From Chloroflexota bacterium (GTDB lineage Bacteria > Chloroflexota > Dehalococcoidia > Lucifugimonadales > Lucifugimonadaceae): a stretch of DNA of 47,908 bases. The position numbers were made by a program, and so were the translations under genes. The notes beneath the pieces were generated by a model. That model was given only the letters and a program-made list of their open reading frames with translations. It searched no databases and was not told the DNA's origin. The stretch covers positions 1 through 47,908 of the forward strand of contig JAJCYY010000061.1 of NCBI GenBank assembly GCA_029262735.1. Reading direction: 5' to 3'. This document shows, one piece after another, positions 33,339 through 41,555 of the stretch; positions within the stretch are counted from its first letter, which is position 1, and the number at the start of each line of letters is the position of its first letter.

Positions 33339-33374
33339 GGTAAGAGTTTGCGCATTCCTGAGCCAACTCTTACC
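33339..33374. repeat. 10-bp inverted repeat with 16-base loop
   Basis: GGTAAGAGTT and AACTCTTACC are perfectly complementary across a 16-base spacer, about 190 bp before the next start codon. Candidate dyad operator or leader RNA stem. Confidence 0.7.
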
Positions 33375-33559
33375 TCGCTATTCTGCGCAATCCCTCTTCT
33401 GGCAATGCGCGACGGTTGGTTTGCTCTTGAGCGAACCCGATCACCGCACCTTCAATTCCCGTGGACAAGACGCAACAGTTGAGTCGCCGGGGATGCAATT
33501 GGTGCTTTACTCCATCATCTCTTTGGCGATGTCGTCTATTAGTCGCCAGGAGGTGCGCA

Positions 33560-34933
33560 ATGTCCCGGAGCACAGCCGTTCTTGTCAGCGCGGTGATCAC
33601 CGGATTCCTGATGGTCATAGCCACCGCAATCGCAATGGGCGTGCCGGGAGCTGGCGCGTCGGACAAAGTCGCATCTGGCGATCCTGAACCTGTGGAATCG
33701 GTTGCCGTATCGCAGGAACTCGCAGGTACCAATGACCAGTTCGCCGACCAGTTCAGTACCGAATCAGTCATCGCTGAAGCACTATCAACACAGACTCCGG
33801 TACCAACTGCTCCTCCTGCCCCACCTCTCCCTCCTGAACAGAGCGACGCATATCTCGACCTTGAATGGGAGATGTTGCTTGCGCAAGATCGCATCGCTGA
33901 ACTTACTGCCCTGAACCTGGCGTTACAGGATCGAGAAGTGGTTTACGTAGAGCGTATGGAAGAAGCCAACGCCGCCATCCAGGAAATCTCGGAGTCGTGG
34001 TCCCGGCCCGCTGAGGTTGACGAAAGTGGCAGGGACCCCCTCACCAGCTCCGCTCCGTCAGACCAGCCCACGGCTGAGCCGTCAACGGTCGACCCGACTG
34101 CAACAGCAATGCCAGATCCGACTCCGCAACCGACCCCGGAGCCGACACCCACTCCCGAGCCGCTATCCGCTGAGCTGCTGCCGGGCGAGGAGGTGACAAC
34201 TCTGGTAGGAGACGTCGCTACTCTCATCGGGACTAGAGTCCTGACCAACAAGCCGGTATTGGGCAAGGCTGCGGTGATTGACTGGGGAGACGGCACATCT
34301 GTTCAGCCCGCGACCGTGATCCAGGAATCTGGTGAGATCCTCGGATTCCATGTGTATCGAGAACCCGGTTCATATGTCGTCTTTGTCACCGTATACGTCG
34401 ATCACATCACGGTTGAGAACTGGACTCTGATCATTGTGGACGAGCCTGAGCCGCTGCCAACACCTGTTCCCACAGCCACACCGGCTCCTGCACCGACCGT
34501 CACTCCTCTGCCCGTCGCCACGCCCACCCCGAGCCAGCCCGCTCCGCCGCCACCTGCTAATCAGCCGTTCGGGATTACGTTCGATGACGCCGCCTACATT
34601 GGAAGAGCAATCTCCGGTGAACTGTGGATCGAACAGATAAAGATCAAGCACGAGGACGGGCAGCAGATGTTCGAGGTCGAGCTTGACGAGGCGAAGGTGT
34701 TCATCGACACCGACACAGGTGTCATCCTCTACGGAGAGCACATCCTCTCGAGTCCGGTTAACCCGGTTCCTGAACCGCCTGCCGGAATGATGAATTTCGA
34801 TGACGCTTACAGCATCGCAGTTAACGCTCATCCGGGATCAGTTACCGAGATGCGCCAGACGAGAACGACCTACAGGGTTCGAGTTTCCGGTGTGGATATC
34901 CGTATCGATGCCTACACCGGAGCGATCCAGTGA
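33560..34933 (+). CDS. Membrane-anchored protein with coiled coil, PKD and two PepSY domains
   Basis: A 457-residue exported protein. Start chosen at the ATG at 33560 because AGGAGG lies 6-7 bases upstream; in-frame codons further upstream (to 33461) lack one. Seen: N-terminal signal anchor (about 6-30); Pro linker; a charged helical stretch likely to be coiled coil (LEWEMLLAQDRIAELTALN); a Pro-Thr linker; a PKD domain (VIDWGDGT ... HVYREPGSYVVFVTVYVD); another Pro linker; and two PepSY-type units (DDAAYIGRAI... ELDEAKVFIDTDTGVILYG and FDDAYSIAVN... VRVSGVDIRIDAYTGAIQ). PepSY domains are often found beside membrane redox proteins, which fits the ApbE and ferric-reductase-like genes 1-2 kb downstream. 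It is followed 25 bp later by another anchored protein. Confidence 0.85.
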   Translation: MSRSTAVLVSAVITGFLMVIATAIAMGVPGAGASDKVASGDPEPVESVAVSQELAGTNDQFADQFSTESVIAEALSTQTPVPTAPPAPPLPPEQSDAYLDLEWEMLLAQDRIAELTALNLALQDREVVYVERMEEANAAIQEISESWSRPAEVDESGRDPLTSSAPSDQPTAEPSTVDPTATAMPDPTPQPTPEPTPTPEPLSAELLPGEEVTTLVGDVATLIGTRVLTNKPVLGKAAVIDWGDGTSVQPATVIQESGEILGFHVYREPGSYVVFVTVYVDHITVENWTLIIVDEPEPLPTPVPTATPAPAPTVTPLPVATPTPSQPAPPPPANQPFGITFDDAAYIGRAISGELWIEQIKIKHEDGQQMFEVELDEAKVFIDTDTGVILYGEHILSSPVNPVPEPPAGMMNFDDAYSIAVNAHPGSVTEMRQTRTTYRVRVSGVDIRIDAYTGAIQ

Positions 34934-34961
34934 TCGTTCGCTCGACTTCAGGAGGACGATG

Positions 34962-35822
34962 ATGCAAGAACAACGCAACATCAGGGCGAGCGTTATCAGC
35001 GCAGTACTTACCGTATTCGCGGTCGGGATCGTGTTTGGTGGCTGGGCAGCGCTGGCGGTTGACGAGGCGTCAAAGGCCGGTAACAGCGCCAGCGCAGAGG
35101 CCGCCGTGGTTGACGATTACCCAGACGATGAGCTGTTCGTGGCCAGCGGCGGAGATGATGTTGTATCCAGCAGTCTGGCCGACAACGGATCACCGCCAGG
35201 AATGGTGACTTCCCCGGAGGATGCGCTGCCAATTGCGTCGAGTGAAAACGTTGCTGATCCGGTTGTCCCGTCTGAGCCAGTTCAGGTTGCTCAGCGAGCT
35301 ACTACGGTGGAAGCCGGAAAGGACGCATCATCCACCGAGATCCAACCGGAGACTATCTCGGCCGAAGGCGAGGTTGTGTCTGGACCCGAGCTGTTGGCGG
35401 CAGTGGCTGAGCCCGAGCCTGAGCCGTACGAAGAGTCCTATCCTGGCGAGCGATTCGGGATGGCCCCGATTCCGGCGATCGTAGTACCGCCGACTCCGAC
35501 CCCTGCACCGACTCGGGTAGTCAGCACCCTCGCCCCGAACACGCAACCGGCTCAGTCTGTGCAGGCTCCCGTTTCCCCTCCCACACCTTCGACACCGGCA
35601 ACACCAGTTCCGACGCAGGTGCCGCCAACCAGGACTCCGGTGCCGCCACGACCCACGCCGACGGCAAGACCGCCAAGGCCTACACGAACACCACCAACTC
35701 CAACGGCTGTGCCTCCAACTGCAATAGTTGCCCCACCGACGGCGGTTCCTCCCACGCCAGTACCACCGGCGGCCAACGCCACGCCGCGGCCAAGGCCAAC
35801 CATCGTGACGGGCAGCTCTTAG
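34962..35822 (+). CDS. Anchored Pro-rich extracytoplasmic protein, function unknown
   Basis: A 286-residue protein, not recognised. Two adjacent ATGs (34959, 34962) follow AGGAGG; the second has the better spacing (6 bases). Seen: signal anchor (about 10-31), an acidic Ser/Val/Ala-rich region of about 150 residues with EPEPEPYEESYPG, then a Pro/Thr-rich tail of about 110 residues (PTPTPAPT, VPPTPVPP) ending in RPRPTIVTGSS. No folded domain is evident, so it is probably a wall-spanning or spacer polypeptide. It lies between the PKD-PepSY gene (28 bp before) and apbE (27 bp after), so it is co-transcribed with the redox genes. Confidence 0.8.
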   Translation: MQEQRNIRASVISAVLTVFAVGIVFGGWAALAVDEASKAGNSASAEAAVVDDYPDDELFVASGGDDVVSSSLADNGSPPGMVTSPEDALPIASSENVADPVVPSEPVQVAQRATTVEAGKDASSTEIQPETISAEGEVVSGPELLAAVAEPEPEPYEESYPGERFGMAPIPAIVVPPTPTPAPTRVVSTLAPNTQPAQSVQAPVSPPTPSTPATPVPTQVPPTRTPVPPRPTPTARPPRPTRTPPTPTAVPPTAIVAPPTAVPPTPVPPAANATPRPRPTIVTGSS

Positions 35823-35849
35823 TCACAAGAAAGAGAATTCAATTCGGTC

Positions 35850-36848
35850 ATGCTTGATGAGGCGACAGGTCTGGATGCGGATATTGAGTACGAAGAACTC
35901 CACCAGCTAGCGTTTCACGCAATGGGGAGCAGCTTCGATCTCTGGGTAGCCTGCAAATCCGGCGAGGCTGCCCGGATGGCACTGTCAGATGCTCGACGAT
36001 TTGTCGATGACGCTGAACAGGTGATGAGCCGGTTCAGGGAAGATAGCGATCTGTCGGCGTTGAACCGAAAAGCAGGACAGCGAGCGGAAGTGGTTCCGAT
36101 GCTGTTCAAGGTCATTCAGGTTGCCCTCGAAGCCGCGTCGCGTAGCAAAGGAATCTATGACCCCACGGTTTTGCCTGCGCTGGTAGCCGCGGGATACGAC
36201 CGCAGCTTTGTCGACCTGCAAAACGATGATGCCCCGTTCGCTGCCGCAGAAGCCGCACCACAGGCGGTCGCAGACCAGGCGTGGAACTTAATCGAACTCG
36301 ATGAGTCGGACCATGCGATCACTCTGCCAGCCGGCGTTCAGATAGACCTCGGAGGCATTGGCAAGGCGTGGGCAGCCCACAGAGCCGCCGACATCCTCGA
36401 GCATACCGGCCCCTGCATCGTGAGTGCGGGCGGTGATGTCACAGTTCGTGGTGAGGCATATCCCGGTGAGGGCTGGTTCGTTGCGATCAAAGACCCGCTG
36501 TGCCCCGAACGGCAGATCGCAAACCTCGAAGTATCGACCTCCGGAGTCGCCACATCCGGGATCGACCGCCGCAGATGGACCCGGAACGGCGTGACAGCAC
36601 ATCACATCATCGATCCTCGCACAGGTCGCCCCGCTGAAACCGATCTGCTTTCCGTCACGGTCATCGCACCTGATGTGCTCATCGCCGAGAGGTTGGCGCT
36701 CACCGCGATGGTACTTGGTTCACAAAGAGCGCTGGATCTGACAGAGAACGAGTGCGCAACAGAAGCGTTGCTGGTTCTTGTAGATGGGCGTCGTCTCCAT
36801 ACATCACGGTTCAGCACCTTGCTGGCACCCGTTGGAGGGGAGATGTGA
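35850..36848 (+). CDS. apbE: FAD:protein FMN transferase (ApbE family)
   Basis: Flavin transferase that attaches FMN from FAD to Thr/Ser of target redox proteins, or hydrolyses FAD. Seen: FHAMGSSF near the N-terminus, MSRFREDSDLSALN, DPTVLPALVAAGYDRSF, DLGGIGKAWAAHRAADIL, SAGGDVTVRG, STSGVATSG, and the HHIIDPRTGRPAE motif. The 332-residue length is typical. No signal peptide or lipobox is visible, so this version should work in the cytoplasm. A GAAAGAGA stretch lies upstream of the ATG. Its stop codon overlaps the GTG start of the ferric-reductase-like fusion by 4 bp, so that protein or another operon product is the natural flavin-modification candidate, although the usual D-x-x-[ST]-G-A-T acceptor motif was not found in it. 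Confidence 0.93.
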   Translation: MLDEATGLDADIEYEELHQLAFHAMGSSFDLWVACKSGEAARMALSDARRFVDDAEQVMSRFREDSDLSALNRKAGQRAEVVPMLFKVIQVALEAASRSKGIYDPTVLPALVAAGYDRSFVDLQNDDAPFAAAEAAPQAVADQAWNLIELDESDHAITLPAGVQIDLGGIGKAWAAHRAADILEHTGPCIVSAGGDVTVRGEAYPGEGWFVAIKDPLCPERQIANLEVSTSGVATSGIDRRRWTRNGVTAHHIIDPRTGRPAETDLLSVTVIAPDVLIAERLALTAMVLGSQRALDLTENECATEALLVLVDGRRLHTSRFSTLLAPVGGEM

Positions 36849-39097
36849 ATAGCAGTGTCGAAGCACGGTCGAGCTACATAGTCGTCTTTGGCGTCCTGTT
36901 CGGCGTAGCGGCCGGAGCGCTTTCACTCGTCCTGCTCCCATCTGTCATCTCCACAACACTGGATTCGACCGATCATATCTACTGGTACATCTCCCGCTCT
37001 TCTGGCATAGCCGCCTACTTCTTGCTCTGGTCGTCCGTATTCATGGGACTGTTGATCACAAGTCGAACCGCAACGGTCTGGCCCGGAGGACCTGCTGCGA
37101 TCTCAGTCCACCAGTTCGCCAGTCTTTTCGGTCTCGCACTGGTCGCAGTCCATGCTCTGATACTCATCGGTGACGCCTTCATAAGCTATTCGTTTGCGGA
37201 CGTGCTTATCCCGTTCGCAGGCACGCAGTACGAGCCTTTCTGGGTCGGAGTTGGCCAAACAGCGTTTTACATCGGCTTGTTCACTGCGATCAGCTGGTAT
37301 GCCCGCTTCCGAATCGGCTACTCGCTGTGGCGACGTATGCACTACCTGACGTTCGGCATGTTCACGATGGCACTAGCGCATGGATTCCTGGTTGGCACCG
37401 ACACTGAAAACACCTCCGTCACATTGCTCTACATCGTCACGGGTGGAGCGACGGCCTTCATGCTGTTCTACCGCATCCTTGCCGTAACGACTGTCCGGAG
37501 CGGTGCCGGTTCCAACGTGTCTGCCAGCGCAAACGGAGCGGGCGGAGACACGGCACAGGTGACATTCCTGCCCGAGGGAACGGTTGCGAACGTCCGCTCC
37601 GGCAGTCTGCTGCTGGACGTGGCCGAGAATTCCGGGGTGAGCATTCCCATCGGTTGCCGTGCCGGTACATGCGGCCTCGATCCCGTGTTCGTTGTCTCAG
37701 GAGCGGACAGCCTGACTCCGGCCCGAGGTGACGAGAAGGCGACCCTCTCAAGGCTTGGACTGTCGGAGGGGTGGAGGCTGGCATGCTCGGCAGGAGTTTG
37801 CGGTAACGTTTCGGTCAGCCAGGAAGAGATGTCCGTTGACGGAGATCAACCTGTTGCCGTTGGACCGGATTTCACAGTTGACGAGAGCGTGAAGAAGGTC
37901 GTCATCATCGGCAACGGCGTCGCCGGTACGACCGCTGCCGATCAGATTCGCAAGTACCTTCCTGAAAGCGAAATCACGATCATTTCGCGTGAACCTCGAC
38001 ACTTCTACAACCGGATGGCAATCGCAAAACTGATCGAAGAAGATGGCAGTCCGGACGAACTTGTTCTTTCCTCTGAAGAGTGGTACCACCAGCGCAACAT
38101 CGAGTGCCTCCTTGGAGCCGAGGCGGTTCGAATCGACACCTCGGAAAAGGTCGTTGTCACCGACCGCGGGAGGTACCTGGAGTATGACCGGGTTTTGCTG
38201 GCCGGCGGAAGTGAATCCGCCGTTCCACCCATCGAGGGCTGGGGACTGGCAGGATGTTTCACACTCCGCGATATCGATGATGCGATGGCGGTCAGGGATT
38301 TCGTGAAGCACTACTCGGCGAAGCAGGCGCTCGTTCTTGGCGGTGGGCTGCTCGGACTCGAAGCAGCCTACTCGCTCCGGAAGCGCGGCCTCCGCACAAC
38401 GGTCATCGACCGAAACGAGTGGATCATGCACAGGCAGGTGGACGCCGAGTGCGGCGAGATCCTGCACAAGATCCTTGATGACCTGGACATCCAGTATCTG
38501 ACCGGAAACAACATCGCCACGGTAACCGGCACCGAACGTCTGATCGAAGCGGAGCTGGAAGACGGACAAACGGTTGCGACAGACCTGCTCCTTGCTTCCA
38601 CTGGAATCAAGCCAAGCATCAGCCTCGCAACCGAAGCAGGCCTTGAGGTTGAACGCGGAATTCTCATAGACGACCACATGAGTTCTTCCGATCCTGCGAT
38701 ATTCGCCGCGGGTGACATCGCTCAACATCGCGGCGCTGTTTACGGCCTCTGGGGAGCGTCTGCGGAGCAGGCGAAGATTGCGGCCATGAACATGGCCGGT
38801 GGAGACAGGACCTTCACGACCGGCATCAATACTGCACAGCTAAAGGTGTTCGGGGTGGATTTCGTGTCTTTCGGGGAGATCAATGGCACAGATGAGGACA
38901 CGATAATTAGCCACGCCAATGTGGACGATCGAAAGTACAGAAAGATAGTGATCCGCGACGGGAAAATCGTCGGGGCGATCTTTCTCGGAGAACCGGAGTT
39001 GGCCGGGGATATCGTGGAGCTGGCGCGCGCCGGGGAGGACGTTACGTCACAACTGTCGGAGCTAGAGCGCGGCGAGTCGCTGAAGATGGCTGTGTAG
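36845..39097 (+). CDS. Ferric-reductase-like heme membrane domain / [2Fe-2S] ferredoxin / FAD-NAD(P)H oxidoreductase fusion
   Basis: A 750-residue three-part redox protein starting at GTG 36845, overlapping the apbE stop, with GGAGGGGAG before it. Part 1 (about 1-215): six membrane spans of the ferric-reductase/NOX type with His89/His103 and His166/His179 spaced as bis-heme ligands. Part 2 (about 235-335): plant-type [2Fe-2S] domain with Cys271, Cys276, Cys314 and Cys319; the third classical Cys is an Asp (CGLDPV), as I recall for a subset of such domains. Part 3 (about 350-740): pyridine-nucleotide-disulfide-family oxidoreductase resembling NirB or rubredoxin reductase, FAD motif GNGVAG (356-361), NAD motif GGGLLG (about 497-502) and FAAGDIAQ. 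Predicted electron path: NAD(P)H to FAD to FeS to heme across the membrane. Acceptor unknown. Confidence 0.88.
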   Translation: MNSSVEARSSYIVVFGVLFGVAAGALSLVLLPSVISTTLDSTDHIYWYISRSSGIAAYFLLWSSVFMGLLITSRTATVWPGGPAAISVHQFASLFGLALVAVHALILIGDAFISYSFADVLIPFAGTQYEPFWVGVGQTAFYIGLFTAISWYARFRIGYSLWRRMHYLTFGMFTMALAHGFLVGTDTENTSVTLLYIVTGGATAFMLFYRILAVTTVRSGAGSNVSASANGAGGDTAQVTFLPEGTVANVRSGSLLLDVAENSGVSIPIGCRAGTCGLDPVFVVSGADSLTPARGDEKATLSRLGLSEGWRLACSAGVCGNVSVSQEEMSVDGDQPVAVGPDFTVDESVKKVVIIGNGVAGTTAADQIRKYLPESEITIISREPRHFYNRMAIAKLIEEDGSPDELVLSSEEWYHQRNIECLLGAEAVRIDTSEKVVVTDRGRYLEYDRVLLAGGSESAVPPIEGWGLAGCFTLRDIDDAMAVRDFVKHYSAKQALVLGGGLLGLEAAYSLRKRGLRTTVIDRNEWIMHRQVDAECGEILHKILDDLDIQYLTGNNIATVTGTERLIEAELEDGQTVATDLLLASTGIKPSISLATEAGLEVERGILIDDHMSSSDPAIFAAGDIAQHRGAVYGLWGASAEQAKIAAMNMAGGDRTFTTGINTAQLKVFGVDFVSFGEINGTDEDTIISHANVDDRKYRKIVIRDGKIVGAIFLGEPELAGDIVELARAGEDVTSQLSELERGESLKMAV

Positions 39098-39201
39098 CGC
39101 GGGCGCAAACTGGGTGGTTGGACATAGCCACGCCCTGCATCACCGCAGCCTCCGTGAAACTCACGCCATGTGAGTTCGCCTGCCACACGGCTGCGAGAAT
39201 G

Positions 39202-39903
39202 TTAGAGAGATCGGCCTCTCAGGGCCTGAAAGAATCTGTCCTCGTACTGATCGAACAGTTGCCAGGCCTCAAGTTCCTGATGCAGTGTCGAAGGATCTAG
39301 TTCGCCGTTTCGCATCTGCACAAACATTCTGTCGATCTTGATTCGTGCATCCATCGGCACTCCGTTCTCGACACTCAGGCGACCGGTATTCTGGAAATCA
39401 GCGACATTGGCAGGCGCCGATTTATTCGTGAGATCGAAGATGAACTTCATCAGCGAAACATCCCACAACTCGTCCACGCCCAGTATTACCGCCTCTCGCG
39501 GACGAGATTCCCGGTCTACTTCGGCGCCGATTCGTTCTGCGAGATCCTCTGGTCGCGCCGAAATGATTTCCATGCTCGCCGGTTCGTTCGAGTAGGTGTA
39601 AAGAATCCCGGGGTCGTCTGCATGCCCTCTACGAATGAGGTCTCGCATGAATTCCTCGGCCTCTGTTCTGAAACCGGTGGACCTCGCCATGTATCCGGGC
39701 GTGACAATTTGGGGCCGTTCGGCCTTCACGGTTCCCCGTCTGAGAACAGACTCCTCTTTACGCTTGTCCGTCTCGAGAGCCTCGTACAGCGGCCTGGTGA
39801 TCATGTTGTAGGTCACGATTGTTGTGCCAAAGGTTTCGATATCCAGCCGGGGCATCTTGACCACAACGGTGTTCACGAGGACTTTGAGAAACTCTGGATT
39901 CAT
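39202..39903 (-). CDS. Hypothetical protein
   Basis: A 233-residue soluble protein I do not recognise. Composition and codon use look like real coding sequence: many charged residues, the helix EAEEFMRDLIRRG, strands around REAVILGVDELWDVSLMKFIFDLT, and a C-terminal helix HQELEAWQLFDQYEDRFFQAL. No signal peptide, membrane span or metal motif. The ribosome site before the ATG is weak. It faces the redox fusion gene across 104 bp that contain a small AACTCAC/GTGAGTT hairpin (39158-39176). The next gene upstream on the same strand is the broken PEP-utilising partner, 95 bp away, so all may form one unit. Confidence 0.75.
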   Translation of the reverse strand: MNPEFLKVLVNTVVVKMPRLDIETFGTTIVTYNMITRPLYEALETDKRKEESVLRRGTVKAERPQIVTPGYMARSTGFRTEAEEFMRDLIRRGHADDPGILYTYSNEPASMEIISARPEDLAERIGAEVDRESRPREAVILGVDELWDVSLMKFIFDLTNKSAPANVADFQNTGRLSVENGVPMDARIKIDRMFVQMRNGELDPSTLHQELEAWQLFDQYEDRFFQALRGRSL

Positions 39904-39998
39904 GCCTTGATTGTCGCACTTCTTTCGCCCTCAGCGTCGCTTGCGCCTTCCAGGTCGAATACAGCTGGTGTGTCGTGGTAGACCTTGATCTCCGGCTC

Positions 39999-40362
39999 CT
40001 ATCTGTTGCTCCAGCGTTCGACGAATACTGGCATCGCTGACTTCAGGTCTTCTTCGGCAGCGTGTCCCGCTTCTTCCATTTTCTCAGGGGGCACGACTGG
40101 AAAGACCGCCATGCGGTAGTAGGTGTTGATTCGGCGGACTGTCATCGCGACGGGCTGCGCTTCCGCGGCATGGCTTGCGCTGGCTCCACGAGCCCAGAAG
40201 TTTTCATGCGCCCAGGCAGAAAGCGGTGTCACTGGCGTAGCGAGGTGCTGCCTGTCCTGGACCAGCGGCAGCGTCGCGTCTTCCGGACTATCCCATTCAA
40301 ACTTGAAGTCATCGGGAATTGGGTTCGCACGGGGTCCTGGAGGGCTGTGGCTTATCGATCAT
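39999..40362 (-). pseudogene. PEP-utilising enzyme family C-terminal partner, frameshifted
   Basis: Minus-strand translation gives a continuous domain from about 40310 to 39999: FEWDSPEDATLPLVQDRQH, PVTPLSAW, VRRINTYYRMAVFPVVPPEKMEEAG and AEEDLKSAM. This resembles, from memory, the middle region of PEP-utilising-enzyme (PEP synthase-like) proteins. Its frame has no start codon before a stop at 40359-40361. A good start, GAGAAAG then ATG at 40362, lies one frame over and reads MIDKPQPSRTP before hitting a stop. Removing one base from the four-C run (minus strand; GGGG at 40331-40334 on plus) joins both into one frame. Either a natural single-base insertion or a sequencing/assembly error. Its position after the stand-alone nucleotide-binding protein supports a two-subunit enzyme. 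Confidence 0.6.
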
Positions 40363-40418
40363 TTTCTTTCTCTACAGGTTCACTCAGGGTATCGATGCGA
40401 AGTTAACCCAGACAATCG

Positions 40419-41273
40419 CTACAGTGTGGTTATCGGCCTGCACTGCAACAGGTAAAGTTGTGAACCGTGAATGGCGCACTCCAGGTCGATCGGCCAACCG
40501 TGTTGTTCTTCCAGTCGTTGGGCCAGCGCCGCTATCTCCCTCGCCTGCTCGGACGTTAGTGCCGGTTGCCCACGCATAGTGCTGGGGACGCTCTTTTCGG
40601 TCGTCCCACTATCAGTTCTGACCGTCATGATCTCCTTCGATCCGATCGTAACCTCCTGTTGGGAAGGGTCGTCTTTCTTGACTACGATCGTGTCAGGGGT
40701 CGTCGCCCCGCTGACAACCGCCTCGCCAAGCCCGTAGTTCGCGTTGATCACAACTTCGGTCCAGTCTCCACTAATGGGATTAGCGGAAAAGGCGACGGCA
40801 GACACATCTGCGAGTACGAGTTGCTGGACAGCTACGCCCATCATGGGGGTGCTGGTTTTAAGCCCTCTTGCAGTGCGGTAATCCAGTGCTCGCTGGATCC
40901 TGAGCGATCTCCAGCACTCAATGACCGCTCCGGTCACAGACTCTGCGCCGATGATGTTCAGGTAGGTGTCATGGAGGCCGGCGAATGATTCGCCGGAGCC
41001 ATCCTCGTCAACGGCCGACGAGCGGACCGCCACAGGCACATTCGGTTCGCCACAAACCTCTTCAAGACCCGCGTATGCATCTCGAATCTTGCTCGCAATC
41101 TCATCGGGCATCTCATTCGAGCCTGTTGCGAGCCACTTTTGGTAGGCGTTCACCGTAAGACAGAAACCGGGTGGTACTTTGTTGGTTGAGGCCAGTCTGC
41201 CCAGGCTTGCGGCTTTGCCTCCACAGAGGCTGATGTCATCGGCACCTGGCTGATCAAAGAAAATTATGTGCAA
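40419..41273 (-). CDS. PEP/pyruvate-binding (PPDK N-terminal, ATP-grasp) domain protein
   Basis: Stand-alone nucleotide-binding part of a PEP-synthase-like phosphotransferase, 284 residues. Seen: the KAASLGRL opening, PPGFCLTVNAYQKWL, the ATP-grasp stretch VPVAVRSSAVDEDGSGESFAGLHDTYLNI, AVQQLVLADVSAVAFSANPISGD, INANYGLGEAVVSG, and the closing WPIDLECAIHGSQLYLLQCRPI. In complete enzymes a swivelling phosphohistidine domain and a further region follow in the same chain. Here the chain stops and a separate, frameshifted partner follows 56 bp downstream. The phosphohistidine domain was not found in the window, so the enzyme may be incomplete locally or encoded elsewhere. Possible roles are PEP synthesis or phosphotransfer to a small molecule (rifampin phosphotransferase-like); the substrate cannot be read. 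Confidence 0.88.
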   Translation of the reverse strand: MHIIFFDQPGADDISLCGGKAASLGRLASTNKVPPGFCLTVNAYQKWLATGSNEMPDEIASKIRDAYAGLEEVCGEPNVPVAVRSSAVDEDGSGESFAGLHDTYLNIIGAESVTGAVIECWRSLRIQRALDYRTARGLKTSTPMMGVAVQQLVLADVSAVAFSANPISGDWTEVVINANYGLGEAVVSGATTPDTIVVKKDDPSQQEVTIGSKEIMTVRTDSGTTEKSVPSTMRGQPALTSEQAREIAALAQRLEEQHGWPIDLECAIHGSQLYLLQCRPITTL

Positions 41274-41555
41274 ATGCTGTCTCTGAACCGTTGCTGATTG
41301 GCTGTGTCAGCGGAGAGTTGACGAACGATTCATGCTACTCGAACACATGGTGACTAGCTACAAGTGCGTCGGCAGTCAGCGGGTTCCTGCATCATGAAGT
41401 ACTGCCGGGTTGACCGGGTCACCCCACAAAACCCGAAGTGAGCACAGATCACAATCGCCAAGCGGCTTACTCGATACAGTCTTTACTGAAGCTGGAGGGA
41501 TGAATGGTGAAACTCGGATCGAGCTGTCCGAACTATCGTCCAATCCCTCTTGAAC

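Larger units (their letters stand above)
32873..33559. other. Hairpin-rich non-coding gap between divergent genes
   Basis: About 690 bp with no credible gene. It contains several perfect or near-perfect inverted repeats: 32945-32979, 33046-33072, 33265-33280, 33339-33374 and 33418-33437. Promoters for the minus-strand sigma locus and the plus-strand redox operon must lie here. No known riboswitch consensus was recognised. Confidence 0.6.

Noticed and set aside
32999..33355. Minus-strand frame of about 118 codons over the hairpin-rich gap
   Set aside because: Amino-acid composition is erratic, with no ribosome site, and the frame crosses several stable hairpins.
39999..40232. SHAA motif in the frameshifted PEP-utilising partner looks like a phosphohistidine active site
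   Set aside because: The surrounding sequence (FWARGASASHAAEAQPVAMTVRR) lies in the region preceding RRINTY, not in the swivelling domain, and lacks the flanking Gly/Thr pattern and following hydrophobic strand of the true motif.
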